Shown: positions 43,891-53,457 of the stretch, piece after piece
Position numbering within the stretch: position 1 is the first letter of the stretch
How the letters are laid out: each line of letters begins with the position of its first letter
Source: Acidobacteriaceae bacterium dw_441
Lineage (GTDB): Bacteria > Acidobacteriota > Terriglobia > Terriglobales > Acidobacteriaceae
Length of the DNA: 64,000 bases
Assembly: GCA_018449715.1 (NCBI GenBank)
Contig: JAAVVA010000002.1
Span: 248,001-312,000 of the forward strand
Direction: 5' to 3'
The notes under the pieces: model-generated
Told to the model about the DNA's origin: nothing
The model's database searches: none
Seen by the model: the letters and a program-made list of their open reading frames with translations, nothing else
Program-made: the position numbers and the translations under genes

Positions 43891-46833
43891 TTAAGGGATC
43901 GCCATGGTGATCTGGTTCGAGGGTGTGCTCTCCGTTCCAGTAGCATCAACGGACTTCACGATATAGGCATACGTGGTTCCGTTCGTGATGGTCTTGTCTG
44001 CAAAAACGACCGCCGCAACAGGAGAGGAGTTGAGGACACTAAAGCCATCGGTTGTACCGATGGAGCGATAGATGTTGTACCCAACCACTGGTACAGGGGA
44101 GTTTGACGGTGCATCCCAGCTAAGGTCAACCTCAGAGGCTCCTCCCGTCCCAGTACCGTTCAGGGCAACCGTCAGGTTCCCTCCAGCCGAGTTACTGACA
44201 ATTGTCACCTGCCCGGACCGAGCTCCGCTTGTCGTAGGCAGAAACTGCAGTTGCAACGTCGCAGACTTGCCAGGTGTCAGCGATAGGGGGAAGCTGCCGC
44301 CTACTAGGGTGAATCCCGTCCCCCCGACAGTGGCCGCGCTGATGGTTACAGTCGAAGTTCCCGTCGAGGTCAACGTCAACGTCTTCGATATCGGAGTATT
44401 GAGCGCTACGCTGCCAAAGCTCAATGTGCTGGAATTGACTGCCAATTGAGGATTTGCAGCCGTCGCCATTCCGCTGAGAGCTACCGTCGTTATATTGTTG
44501 CCTGTCGAGTTGCTGCTGATCGTCAGTTGCCCCGTTGCCGTGCCAGCCGTCGTGGGGCTGAACTGAATCTGCAGCGTCACAGACTGTCCTGCTGCAAGCG
44601 AGATCGGGAAGCTCTGGGCGACAACAGAGAACATACCACCAGTGATTACAGCGGAGTTCACCGTCACCGTCGCCGTTCCGCTCGAGCGCAACACAAGGGT
44701 CTGTGTCGTAGAGCTATCGATCGTTATGCTACCGAAGCTCAGATTCGTACTGCTCACCGTCAGTTGTGGCACAGGTACAGCGATTCCGCTTCCACTAAGC
44801 ACAACCGTTGCCGCCCCGGCTGAAGAGGTGCTGTTGATTGTGATCTGTCCTGTAGCTGCGCCAGTAGCTGTTGGGCTGAACTGAACCTGCAGCGTTATAG
44901 ACTGCCCTGGGCTCAGCGTGGCTGGCAATGGACTGCCGACGAGAGCGAATCCTGCTCCTGTAATGGTGACGGAGTTTACGGTTACCGACGCAGTCCCTGT
45001 TGAACGCAACGTGAGAGACTGGGCCGCAGAGGTTTTGACGGTAACATTGCCAAACGCAAGGCTGGCAGTGCTGACCGTCAGTTGCGGTACAGGTGCTGCA
45101 ATGCCGCTTCCGGCAAGCACAACGGTCGCCGCCCCGGGCGAAGAGTTGCTGTTGATTGTGATCTGTCCTGTGGCTGCACCTGTGACTGTAGGAGTGAAGC
45201 TTATCTGCAGCGTCATCGACTGTCCGGGGTTGAGCGTCGCGGGAAGTGCTCCTCCAGTTACCGCGAATCCAGAGCCATTCAGCGTCGTCGAAGCGATCAC
45301 GACCGGCGCAGTTCCCGTAGAGCGCAACGTCAAAGACTGCGTCGATGAAGTATTGACGGTAACACTACCGAAGGTGAGGCTGGCGTTACTTAGCGTCAGC
45401 TGTGGAATTGGCACGACGGTGCTGCTTCCATTTAGCACAACGGTATCTGTCGCTGGTGAGGCGTTGCTGTTGATCGTCAGCCGACCTATCGATGGACCTG
45501 TGGTCACAGGGGAAAATTGGACCCGCAGTGTCATCGACTGCCCCGGATTCAGCACAGCGGGCAATCTGCCGGGGACTAGCACAAATCCTGCACCACTAAC
45601 ACCGATTGTATTTACGGTTACAGGGGATGTCCCGGTAGAGCTCAAAATCAGAGATTGTGTCGTAGACGTGCCGACTGTTACGCTGCCAAAACTCAGCGAT
45701 CCTGCGCTCAGTGTCAGCTGCGGATTCGGTGCTACAGCAAGACCACTCAGCGGGAGCACCATTGCCCCCGAAGAGACAGTACTGCTGATTGCCAGTCTAC
45801 CTGCGGCTGAACCAGTCACTGTAGGCTTGAACTGCACTCGTAGCGTCATCGATTGACCGGGGTTGAGTGTTACCGGAAAAACTCCACTCACAAGTGAAAA
45901 ACCGTTGCCCCCAATATTGACAGAGTTGATGGTTACCGGTAAGGTGCCCGTTGAACTCAAAGTCAGCAGTCGCGTCGTCACAATGTTCACTGTTACATCG
46001 CCGAAATCCAGAGATTCTGCACTGAGGGCGAGTTTTGGGTATGCCGGCGATGAAGCCCTTCCGTGGAGTGTGATCCTGGTGTTTCCCGACGAGGCATTGC
46101 TGTGGATATCGAGTTGCCCGCTCACCGATCCTGCAGCTGTCGGCTTGAATTGCACTGTCAGTGCGACGGACTGACCTGGGTTCAACGTAGCAGGAAGGGT
46201 TCCTCCTGCCAAAGTAAATCCTGTTCCACTTATAGCTGCAGAATCTACCGTAACTACAGCAGTTCCGCTTGCGGTCAAGGATATGGTCTGCGTCGCTGCG
46301 GTATCTACAACGACCTCACCAAAGTCTACGGTATTCATATTCGCGGAGATCTGGGATGTCGGCGACACCTCATTCTGTCCGCGCCCTCGTGTAGCAATCT
46401 GCCCTAAAGTGTTTGAAGACGAATCGATGAATGCGACCTGTGCTGTGTAATCCTGTGCTGCGGAAGGAGTAAAGGCAATCGATATCGGCTGTGTTTTACC
46501 GGCCGGAATACTGAGAGGAAATGCCTGATCACTCGCTAAAGAGAACACGGATGATGGCAGATTCACCTTAGAGATCGAGAGCGCGAACCGTCCTGTGCTG
46601 GACAGAGAAATCGTCTTTTTCACAGACTGACCTAGCCCAACGTCTCCAAAGTCGAGGTTTCCTGGAGAGATTTGAAGCGAGCCGCTAGAGATACCTACCG
46701 CGCCAGAGCCGCACGCCGTTATTACAAATAACATCATGTACGTCAAGAAGACTGCTCTGATGAAGAGACACGATTTCCGAAACGTCTGAGAACATGCGAA
46801 AACATTAGGGGAGGAATAATGTTTCTTATACAT
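43891..46833 (-). CDS. Choice-of-anchor D (HYDIN/ASH-like) repeat lipoprotein with C-terminal fibronectin type III domain
   Basis: A 980-residue cell-surface protein. A hydrophobic N-terminus ends in a lipobox with Cys41 (LFVITAC), so it should be lipid-anchored. Eight repeats of about 100 residues follow, each opening with a pattern like L..S...L.FG.V.V....Q.L.L.STG and closing with NPGQS.TL.VQF.P...G...G.L.I.S. The last about 90 residues are a fibronectin type III domain (VDLSWDAPSNSPVPVVGYNIYRS). Such proteins act as structural or binding scaffolds. It is directly upstream of the export operon on the same strand but separated by a strong hairpin. Confidence 0.88.
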   Translation of the reverse strand: MYKKHYSSPNVFACSQTFRKSCLFIRAVFLTYMMLFVITACGSGAVGISSGSLQISPGNLDFGDVGLGQSVKKTISLSSTGRFALSISKVNLPSSVFSLASDQAFPLSIPAGKTQPISIAFTPSAAQDYTAQVAFIDSSSNTLGQIATRGRGQNEVSPTSQISANMNTVDFGEVVVDTAATQTISLTASGTAVVTVDSAAISGTGFTLAGGTLPATLNPGQSVALTVQFKPTAAGSVSGQLDIHSNASSGNTRITLHGRASSPAYPKLALSAESLDFGDVTVNIVTTRLLTLSSTGTLPVTINSVNIGGNGFSLVSGVFPVTLNPGQSMTLRVQFKPTVTGSAAGRLAISSTVSSGAMVLPLSGLAVAPNPQLTLSAGSLSFGSVTVGTSTTQSLILSSTGTSPVTVNTIGVSGAGFVLVPGRLPAVLNPGQSMTLRVQFSPVTTGPSIGRLTINSNASPATDTVVLNGSSTVVPIPQLTLSNASLTFGSVTVNTSSTQSLTLRSTGTAPVVIASTTLNGSGFAVTGGALPATLNPGQSMTLQISFTPTVTGAATGQITINSNSSPGAATVVLAGSGIAAPVPQLTVSTASLAFGNVTVKTSAAQSLTLRSTGTASVTVNSVTITGAGFALVGSPLPATLSPGQSITLQVQFSPTATGAATGQITINSTSSAGAATVVLSGSGIAVPVPQLTVSSTNLSFGSITIDSSTTQTLVLRSSGTATVTVNSAVITGGMFSVVAQSFPISLAAGQSVTLQIQFSPTTAGTATGQLTISSNSTGNNITTVALSGMATAANPQLAVNSSTLSFGSVALNTPISKTLTLTSTGTSTVTISAATVGGTGFTLVGGSFPLSLTPGKSATLQLQFLPTTSGARSGQVTIVSNSAGGNLTVALNGTGTGGASEVDLSWDAPSNSPVPVVGYNIYRSIGTTDGFSVLNSSPVAAVVFADKTITNGTTYAYIVKSVDATGTESTPSNQITMAIP
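44430..46680 (-). repeat. Eight tandem choice-of-anchor D modules (about 300-bp unit)
   Basis: Repeated coding segments within the lipoprotein gene. The central copies (about 44.4-45.7 kb) share long identical stretches such as CTGAACTG and GACTGTCCTG-type blocks, consistent with duplication within the gene. Confidence 0.75.
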
Positions 46834-47166
46834 TCGCTTTCGTACCTCTTAAGGAATTATTCTCGCAAGAATCCAGAGAGGCAGGAAGCGACACTAAAAG
46901 AGAGTCAGCAAAACACGATCGATATCAGCTGATAGCTAGCATCACTCAGCTACTCATCACTCTTACAAGAAAAATATCTCCTGCTGCAAAGATAGTTTGC
47001 AAGAGTAGGTAATGGAATTCAATAGCACAAAATGGTTATGACAGTTAGAGCAATACTTATATCGTTTTAATATAAGCGAATTATGGACAAGGTATTCCGC
47101 GCTGTTGTTCTATAGGTCAAACGATGGAATCTTATCTACAGCATATTCCGGCTGGTTTGGCTCTAA
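46834..47166. other. 333-base A/T-rich intergenic region
   Basis: Upstream of the lipoprotein gene and downstream of the decayed dehydrogenase. It is A/T-rich with several ATATAAG-like stretches (47060-47085). A promoter for the minus-strand lipoprotein gene must lie here, but none is clear enough to place. No RNA gene or -24/-12 pair was found. Confidence 0.4.
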
Positions 47167-47498
47167 CTACATCTGGATCCTCAGTTCCGGGAGGCCAGGG
47201 TTATTTGATCTTCGAAGCTCCAACAAATCGGACAGTCCCATCGCCTGGAGAATTCCTTGCGAATACGGTCCGCCGCCGCATTCACAACCTCCGAGCCATC
47301 ATCTGCCGGGTCGATATGTACGCGGAAGGGGCGAGTGCCAAAAAGCACGTCAACAACCTTGACTATGGCCTTAGCCACTTCGATAACATCCGCATCCGGC
47401 ACTACGGTTGCGGCATTACATCCTCTGCCAGCGTTGCCGTGATACCCATGCGCGGCCAGATGCTCTGGAGTAAAGGCCTCTGCTGGTCCGTAGACCAC
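47167..47498 (-). pseudogene. Remnant of a short-chain dehydrogenase (C-terminal part, frameshifted)
   Basis: The minus-strand frame from 47498 reads like the C-terminal third of an SDR oxidoreductase: PDADVIEVAKAIVKVVD, then FGTRPFRVHIDPADDG and EVVNAAADRIRKEF. Immediately after this the family ending continues only in another frame, as MGLSDLLELRRSNN from 47241 down to a stop at 47167. The Rossmann half is absent and the sequence upstream is A/T-rich DNA. It therefore appears N-terminally truncated and frameshifted. Family identity is from recall of the C-terminal pattern. Confidence 0.6.
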
Positions 47499-47539
47499 AG
47501 AAACATAATAGAAAAAATTATAGAAAACAATGAGACAAC

Positions 47540-47563
47540 TTCTCGCTCGGCGAGAACTATAAT
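47540..47563 (+). promoter_or_regulatory. Promoter with overlapping palindromic operator for the glutathione peroxidase gene
   Basis: TTCTCGC-TCG-GCGAGAA (47540-47556) is a perfect palindrome with a 3-base centre. One base later comes TATAAT (47558-47563), a consensus -10 box, and GGAGG plus the GTG start follow within 35 bases. No good -35 is visible, so an activator or repressor bound to the palindrome may control initiation. Confidence 0.5.
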
Positions 47564-47590
47564 TTCCTCATTCATCGGAGGAAAGATCCA

Positions 47591-48142
47591 GTGCGGAAAT
47601 TAATGTTTGTGCTTACGTTATGTGTAGCGGCAACTGCCATGGCGTCTGCGGTAAAGTCGGTTTACAACTTCACGATGAAGTCGATCGACGGCCAGCCTGT
47701 TGCCCTGAAACAGTACCGCGGCAAGGTACTGATGATCGTCAACGTGGCCAGCAAATGCGGATTCACGCCACAATACTCCGCGCTGGAATCGGTGTACGAG
47801 AAGTACAAGGGTCAGGGACTGATCATCTTTGGAGTTCCTGCAAACAACTTCGCTCAGCAGGAGCCGGGCACCGATCAAGAGATCAAGACATTCTGCCGCA
47901 ACAAGTACGCTGTCTCTTTCCCTATGATGTCGAAGGTTTCGGTCGCGGGAGAGGACAAGACGCCGCTGTACGCCTATCTCACCGATACGACACAAAATCC
48001 GAAGTTTGCCGGTGAGATTAAATGGAACTTTACCAAGTTTCTCGTAGACCGTACCGGCAAACCTGTAGCCCGTTTCGAGCCCGCCGTTAAGCCGGACTCC
48101 CCCGAGGTGGCTGCGGCGATTGAAGCCGCGCTGAAGAAGTAA
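47591..48142 (+). CDS. Glutathione peroxidase family (thiol peroxidase), exported
   Basis: A 183-residue peroxidase with a signal peptide (LMFVLTLCVAATAMASA). The peroxidatic cysteine is Cys56 in NVASKCGFTPQY, and the family blocks GVPANNFAQQEPG and WNFTKFLVDRTG follow. The usual Cys of the FPCNQF motif is Ala here, while a Cys at TFCRNKY remains as possible resolving residue. It reduces hydroperoxides in the periplasm, probably with a thioredoxin-like donor. The GTG start is set by GGAGG nine bases upstream; an ATG four codons later is possible. Confidence 0.9.
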   Translation: MRKLMFVLTLCVAATAMASAVKSVYNFTMKSIDGQPVALKQYRGKVLMIVNVASKCGFTPQYSALESVYEKYKGQGLIIFGVPANNFAQQEPGTDQEIKTFCRNKYAVSFPMMSKVSVAGEDKTPLYAYLTDTTQNPKFAGEIKWNFTKFLVDRTGKPVARFEPAVKPDSPEVAAAIEAALKK

Positions 48143-48164
48143 AGCATTTCTCATTGATAAAAGA

Positions 48165-48212
48165 GGAAGAGGGCGCTGCGACAACATTTGCAGCTCCCTC
48201 TTCCTTTTCTTT
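48165..48212. terminator. Bidirectional intrinsic terminator
   Basis: GGAAGAGGG-C-GCTGC pairs with GCAGC-T-CCCTCTTCC around a 10-base loop. On the plus strand it is followed by TTTTCTTT, and on the minus strand by TCTTTTATC. It separates the convergent peroxidase and phosphatase genes. Confidence 0.85.
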
Positions 48213-48226
48213 AGTAGGATCACAGC

Positions 48227-49531
48227 CTAATGCCTGACAGATCGAGAGACAATCGCATTTGCCAGCGTTCGCGAGAATGATTCCAGAGGACAGGAAAAAT
48301 CCTTTTCGCTGCAACCGGGAAGAAAAAGAGGAATGCGTACAGGAGGGTTCTCAAGCGTAAGCGGTGTTGACTCTCTCATTTGCTCAAGAGTCTGGACCAT
48401 AAGCCATGTACGAACGAAGTAGGCATGACTCACACGATCCTGCCAAAGCTCAAAAACAAAAGCAGACCCAGGAGCCGTATCATCGCGGCGTCCATCGGCG
48501 ATCCAACTGAGATTAAGCAATCCAGCAATGTTCAGAAGATTCGTATCGTGACCGACCAAAAAGAGAGCATGATCGGTTGCTCTTGCGATCGCAGCTGAAT
48601 CAGGCTTACCCGTTGCCGCCTGTTGCATAGCACGTTGAATGCGATCCAGCAGATTAGAAGCCTGCATACGCCCAATCGCAGGAGTTCGCTGAGCGAAATC
48701 GGACGCTGCCGTATGCAGGTTGATCAGCGAGCGAAGCGAAGTACCGTCGATGCATCCCCACGCCACATCCTTCGCGGGAAGCCCTTCCGTGTATTCGAGC
48801 AGGATATTTTCGCTGAACGTGGCGGAAGTATTGATTGGTCCTTTTAGCTCAGCCGCATGGTCTCCCTTGCCGGAGGAGAGTACTGCAGGAATCTCCAACA
48901 AAGAGGATCGAGACTGCGCAGAACCAGAAGCGCCGCAGGTGGCGAGAATTTTATCCAACGCAACAATCTGTGGACGATAAGCCTCGGTCAGGTTTTGTGG
49001 CGAACCACCGATGCGGCCTGAAATCGCCGAATAAGCCAATGCAGCATCGACGGGATCGACACCAGCCGCAGTTGGATGAAATAGAAGATCCGCCGTTCCC
49101 TCGGTAAGTGAATGGACCTGAAGCCCGCAATCAGGAAATAGTCCAGCAGCAAGCGCCTTACCACTCTCCTGTGTTCTCTGGTCGGAGTCCGCGTAGAAAG
49201 TCACAGAGCGAGCATCATCGCATCCTGACCGTTTGAAAAGCCCATCCTTCGCAAACAAAGTACGGTCGTAAGCTCCGAAAAGTCGCATCAACTCAAAACC
49301 ATGCGGAGTGAGGTATCCCGGTGGAACAGGCCATACAGGCCACGGAGCAGAAGAATACTTGTTGTATTGGTCCGATTTGCTAGTTGGGGAACGCACGCCG
49401 TGGCGCGTGAGATACACAACAAATCGCAGATCGGCGCTGGAAGCGGCAGCAGGAGCGCTGGTTTGCGCCCCTGCCGTCACGGAGAGAAGGCTCGCCAGTA
49501 GGAGGACAGCGATGAGAGTTTTACGAATCAT
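48227..49531 (-). CDS. Histidine-type acid phosphatase (AppA/phytase-like)
   Basis: A 434-residue periplasmic phosphatase of the histidine acid branch. It has a signal peptide (LIAVLLLASLLSVTAGAQ), the phosphohistidine motif RHGVRSP at residues 43-49, and the proton-donor motif GHDTN (HD) near residue 330. The family includes phytases and glucose-1-phosphatases that free phosphate from organic esters. It starts 55 bases after the TonB receptor stop on the same strand, suggesting that the receptor imports or binds the substrate and this enzyme cleaves it. The exact substrate is not decidable. Confidence 0.9.
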   Translation of the reverse strand: MIRKTLIAVLLLASLLSVTAGAQTSAPAAASSADLRFVVYLTRHGVRSPTSKSDQYNKYSSAPWPVWPVPPGYLTPHGFELMRLFGAYDRTLFAKDGLFKRSGCDDARSVTFYADSDQRTQESGKALAAGLFPDCGLQVHSLTEGTADLLFHPTAAGVDPVDAALAYSAISGRIGGSPQNLTEAYRPQIVALDKILATCGASGSAQSRSSLLEIPAVLSSGKGDHAAELKGPINTSATFSENILLEYTEGLPAKDVAWGCIDGTSLRSLINLHTAASDFAQRTPAIGRMQASNLLDRIQRAMQQAATGKPDSAAIARATDHALFLVGHDTNLLNIAGLLNLSWIADGRRDDTAPGSAFVFELWQDRVSHAYFVRTWLMVQTLEQMRESTPLTLENPPVRIPLFLPGCSEKDFSCPLESFSRTLANAIVSRSVRH

Positions 49532-49586
49532 TCAGAATGACATCCTTCAAACTGGTTTTTTGAGTGAAGCTACCGTCCTCGTTGCA

Positions 49587-52500
49587 CTAACGCTTCGGTA
49601 CAAAGTTGTAACGCAGCCCGGCGGAGTAGCTTGGCTTGTAGTACTCACGCTGATTCACAAAGGTCGTGCTACCCGTGTAGTAGCCGAAGACCTCGTTATT
49701 CAGATTGAGTCCAGAGACAACCGCACTAAGTCCTTTGTAGAAGCGGTAGCTGGCCTGTGCATCCACCTGAAAGTGCGTGAGGGTATAAACGTCACCCGAG
49801 GGTCCATTGGGACCAAGCCCCGTGGGGTCGCTATCCAGTTGGCCAGTGACGGCGGGCGAGGTGTAGTTGTAGGAGAATACGCTCGCCTGGTTGTACGCCA
49901 TACCCACACGAGCCGAGAAGCGTTTAGTATCGTAAGTTGTTCCAATGTTGAAGGTGTTCGGAGACTGATCGATGAGCGCCGGATGATCGTTACGCAACGG
50001 CACACCTTTTTCGCGCGAGGCCGTATAGCTGTAGTTCGCTGCAATTCCAATTCCGCTCAGGAATCCGGGAAGATAGCTAAGATGCTGCTGATAGCTCAAC
50101 TCAAAGCCATACAGCCATGCGTTCTGACCATTGACGAACTGGGTGATGCTGTCGCCCGGATACTGTGCAAGCACCGTCCGGATCGAGGGAGAGATTGAGC
50201 CAGGGGGCAGTGTGTCGAGAGTAAGACCTGCGGGCAGAATTGTTTCGATCTGCGGAGCGGTGAGTTGCTTGAAGAAAAATCCTGCCTGAATAAGACCGAG
50301 CGGACGAAGATAGTTTTCGTAAAGCACATCGTAATTATTCGCGTGCTCAGGACGAAGCGAGGGATTGCCAATATCGACGGAGGTCGGACTGGAGCTTGAA
50401 TCCTCAATCACGTAAGGAATCAATTGGTAAGGATCAGGACGAGCAAGACCGCGAGCATAAACCACACGCAGAGCAGAATCCTGCGTCAGCGCGTAGCGAA
50501 TCTGGATGCTGGGCAGGACATCGAGATAGGACGGAGTATTCTTCACACGCACTGCGGTGTAGCAGTTGACCGGATTCGCAGGCAGAGGATTCGGGCAGGG
50601 CGTACCGGAATCGTCAGCGGTAGTCGTGGGATAGAAGGTCAGGTTGTAACCTGCGGTCGGCATGTTGGTATTTTCAAAACGCAGACCGGTCTGCAGATGA
50701 AACTTGCCGAAGTCGATAGTATTCATCACGTATCCGGCAGCAACCTGCTCGATCGTGCTGAAGAGATTCGGGTAGAGTGCAGCCACCGTCTTCTGCGCAT
50801 CGACATAGCCGGAGAAGTTCTTCAGAGTGTAGTCCTGAGCCTGCGTAAAGTTCGAGACCGGACCATACTGTCCGCCGAAGTAGCTGCGGTCATAGAAGTC
50901 TGTGTTGTTGAAGTCATCCTGCAGCTTCGTCATGGTGGGCGTGCTCGAGCTGGCCTTGGTGGACCAACCGTCGTACACCGTCTCGGTCGAGTTCTGGGAC
51001 TGGTGATTGTTGGAGAACTTGAAGCCCATCTCAAAGGTTCCGTAGTGCCCGTGCGCCGAGTACATCTTCGCCCACGAGGTCTGCGCCGTCAGCGCAAGAG
51101 CAGCATTGCTCCCCCCGGAGATCGTGATGTCCTTGAAGATCCAATTATTCGCATTGAGCAGCGGCGATGAATTCGTAGTATCGCAATCACCGAAGTGCGG
51201 ACGCATCAGATTCGTCTGGCCCGAAGGAACGTAATTGCAGTTGACCGAAGGTCCGATCCAGGAGAAGTCAGCCTTGGGATTACCCGCAGAGTCCTGCTCG
51301 TAAGAACGCGATGCGGAGATCTGCCAGGTGAACAAAGAGGTGTTGCGAGTATGACGTCCGCCAAGGATCAACGTGCCCACGGCAGCATTGGGACGCTTAT
51401 TCGAGGTGTAAAACTTTGGACTGGGCGACGCAGCGGTGGCAGATGGCGTTGTGACATTGGCCCCGCCGGTGCAGTCCATTCCTTTGGGGCACTTCAGCCC
51501 GGTGGAAACAGGCGAGTAGTACCACTTATCTCCATAGTCCTGCAGGTCGCTGTAAAAACCATGAGCGTAGATGTTGTTTGTGTCGTTGAAGCGGTAGTCA
51601 AGACTGCCGTCGAAACCATAACGCGTGCGGTAGTAGCGATATTCGCGGATGGTGTTGTTGTCGTAGAAGGGTGCCGAAAAACTGGAGAGAGGATCAAGCG
51701 AAGGCTGAATGTTGTCGATGCCGCGACCGTTATAGTCAAAGACCACATTGCCAAGCAGTCCAAGGCGATGGTTGCTCAGGAAGCGCTTGCCCACCGTGCC
51801 GCCGAAGCCATAGTTGCCGCGTCCATTGAGGATCGGCGTATAGCCACCATTGCCATAAAGGTTGACAGTGGGCTGCTCTCCCGCCTCCTTGGTGCGCAGG
51901 TTTACAGAGCCACCGATGCCATTGGCATCCTGGTTTGCAGAGAGCGTCTTGTTGATCTGAATAGCATCCACCATCGCCGACGGAATAATGTCGAGACGAA
52001 CCTGGCGCACCGTAGGCTCGGGCGAGGGAATGGTAATATTGTCGACCGTCACATTGGTAAGACGCGGCTCGGTTCCACGAACCTGCACGTACACGCCTTC
52101 GCCTTCAATGCGATAAAGAGAGACCGAAGGCAGGCGTCCTACAGCATCGGCCACATTGGCATTCGGAAGGCTGGTGATTACCTCCGCAGGAATCACCTGA
52201 AGAATGTTATCCGCGGTGCGAGTCTCGTTGATCGCCTCTGCTTCCCCATGTGGACGCTCCGCCGAAACGAGAATCTCTTCGCTGGCCGAGGCGACCTTCA
52301 TCTCAGGGGTCACCGTGAGATTCTGGCCCGCTGCGAGCACAACAGGAACCTCAATCGGAGCAAAACCGATGTATGAGACAGAGAGCGTGTAGTTACCGAC
52401 GGGAACCTCCGGCAAAACAAAAGCGCCCTTACCATTGGTCGCAGCGGAGATACCGGTAGGCAACAGCTTAAGTCGAGCCCCCGTGAGAGAGGCTCCTGAA

Positions 52501-52631
52501 CCATCGACTACAGTGCCGGAGATTGTTCCTTTTTCGGCTGTCTGTGCGATCAATTTCGGAATGCCCCACAGCAGGCAGAAGATAAGTCCTAACGATGGGA
52601 GAATAGTTTTCAAGCGTCTGAAGATAATCAT
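49587..52631 (-). CDS. TonB-dependent receptor with carboxypeptidase-regulatory-like N-domain
   Basis: About 1014 residues. The signal peptide (LKTILPSLGLIFCLLWGIPKLIAQ) is followed by a CarboxypepD_reg-like domain (GTISGTVVDGSGASLTGA), a TonB-box-like EEILVSAERP, and the plug (NVADAVGRLPSVSLYRIEGEGVYVQVRG). A large 22-strand-type barrel ends in the aromatic residues of AGLRYNFVPKR. The ATG at 52631 has GAGG five bases upstream, and the open frame continues 39 codons further without a signal. It is co-oriented with the acid phosphatase and divergent from the two-component system, which probably regulates it. Confidence 0.93.
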   Translation of the reverse strand: MIIFRRLKTILPSLGLIFCLLWGIPKLIAQTAEKGTISGTVVDGSGASLTGARLKLLPTGISAATNGKGAFVLPEVPVGNYTLSVSYIGFAPIEVPVVLAAGQNLTVTPEMKVASASEEILVSAERPHGEAEAINETRTADNILQVIPAEVITSLPNANVADAVGRLPSVSLYRIEGEGVYVQVRGTEPRLTNVTVDNITIPSPEPTVRQVRLDIIPSAMVDAIQINKTLSANQDANGIGGSVNLRTKEAGEQPTVNLYGNGGYTPILNGRGNYGFGGTVGKRFLSNHRLGLLGNVVFDYNGRGIDNIQPSLDPLSSFSAPFYDNNTIREYRYYRTRYGFDGSLDYRFNDTNNIYAHGFYSDLQDYGDKWYYSPVSTGLKCPKGMDCTGGANVTTPSATAASPSPKFYTSNKRPNAAVGTLILGGRHTRNTSLFTWQISASRSYEQDSAGNPKADFSWIGPSVNCNYVPSGQTNLMRPHFGDCDTTNSSPLLNANNWIFKDITISGGSNAALALTAQTSWAKMYSAHGHYGTFEMGFKFSNNHQSQNSTETVYDGWSTKASSSTPTMTKLQDDFNNTDFYDRSYFGGQYGPVSNFTQAQDYTLKNFSGYVDAQKTVAALYPNLFSTIEQVAAGYVMNTIDFGKFHLQTGLRFENTNMPTAGYNLTFYPTTTADDSGTPCPNPLPANPVNCYTAVRVKNTPSYLDVLPSIQIRYALTQDSALRVVYARGLARPDPYQLIPYVIEDSSSSPTSVDIGNPSLRPEHANNYDVLYENYLRPLGLIQAGFFFKQLTAPQIETILPAGLTLDTLPPGSISPSIRTVLAQYPGDSITQFVNGQNAWLYGFELSYQQHLSYLPGFLSGIGIAANYSYTASREKGVPLRNDHPALIDQSPNTFNIGTTYDTKRFSARVGMAYNQASVFSYNYTSPAVTGQLDSDPTGLGPNGPSGDVYTLTHFQVDAQASYRFYKGLSAVVSGLNLNNEVFGYYTGSTTFVNQREYYKPSYSAGLRYNFVPKR

Positions 52632-52779
52632 ACGGGCCTCTTTCCGTTTGGCTGGATGGATACACATGCGTCGGGATTGAGGCGAGTGTGGCAGGCGATT
52701 CTGAAGTGAATCTAAGGAAACCCTGACCAGTCGGGACGATTTACACAATATTCATTTTTCGCCGCTACGCTGCAAACAC

Positions 52780-53457
52780 ATGCGCATTCTCGTGGTCGAA
52801 GATAAAAAAAGCCTGGCCGGGCACCTTGGACAGGCTCTCGAACGAGAGGGTCATACTGTAACTCTTGCCTACGATGGTGACGAAGCACTGCGCCTTGGCC
52901 GAAGCGATCTTTTTGACCTGATGATCCTCGACGTCATGTTGCCCCGCAAGGACGGCCTTACCGTCATCCGAAAGCTGCGTGAGGACCGCCTGACAACGCA
53001 GACATTGATTCTCTCCGCACGCGATTCCATGCAGGACATTGTGATGGGGCTCGATGCAGGTGCCGACGATTACCTCACCAAGCCATTTCCACTCGATGTT
53101 CTGATGGCTAAGGTCCGCGCATCGGAGCGACGTCTTCCCACTGTGGCGCCGCAGACAATTGAGCTTGGCGACCTAGTGCTTCGCCCGCATCTCTACGAGT
53201 TGCAACGAGGCAACCGCATCATATCTCTTACCCGTATCGAATGCTTACTCGTTGAAACGCTGATGCGACGCACGCGAGCAGTCGTGCCTCACCAGGTGCT
53301 TATCGAAGCAGGCTGGGGAGACGATTCCGAGGTGAGCTATGACAGCCTGTACGTGTTCATCCGCACACTCCGCTCCAAGCTGACGCAACCCGGCGAACCC
53401 GAGATTCTCTACACCATTCGAGGAGTGGGTTACACCCTACGCCCAGAATCATCATGA
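52780..53457 (+). CDS. OmpR-family response regulator
   Basis: A 225-residue regulator. The receiver domain (1-115) has the phospho-acceptor Asp in LMILDVMLP, the acidic pair VVEDKK, and the conserved Lys in LTKPF. The winged-helix DNA-binding domain (125-225) ends with YTIRGVGYTLRPE. Its stop overlaps the sensor kinase start (ATGA). It is divergent from the TonB receptor with a 148-base shared promoter region, so that operon is the natural target. Confidence 0.95.
   Translation: MRILVVEDKKSLAGHLGQALEREGHTVTLAYDGDEALRLGRSDLFDLMILDVMLPRKDGLTVIRKLREDRLTTQTLILSARDSMQDIVMGLDAGADDYLTKPFPLDVLMAKVRASERRLPTVAPQTIELGDLVLRPHLYELQRGNRIISLTRIECLLVETLMRRTRAVVPHQVLIEAGWGDDSEVSYDSLYVFIRTLRSKLTQPGEPEILYTIRGVGYTLRPESS

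Noticed and set aside
47124..47603. Plus-strand 159-codon open frame before the peroxidase gene
   Set aside because: It mirrors the dehydrogenase remnant on the other strand, shows no family signature, and overlaps the peroxidase promoter and start.
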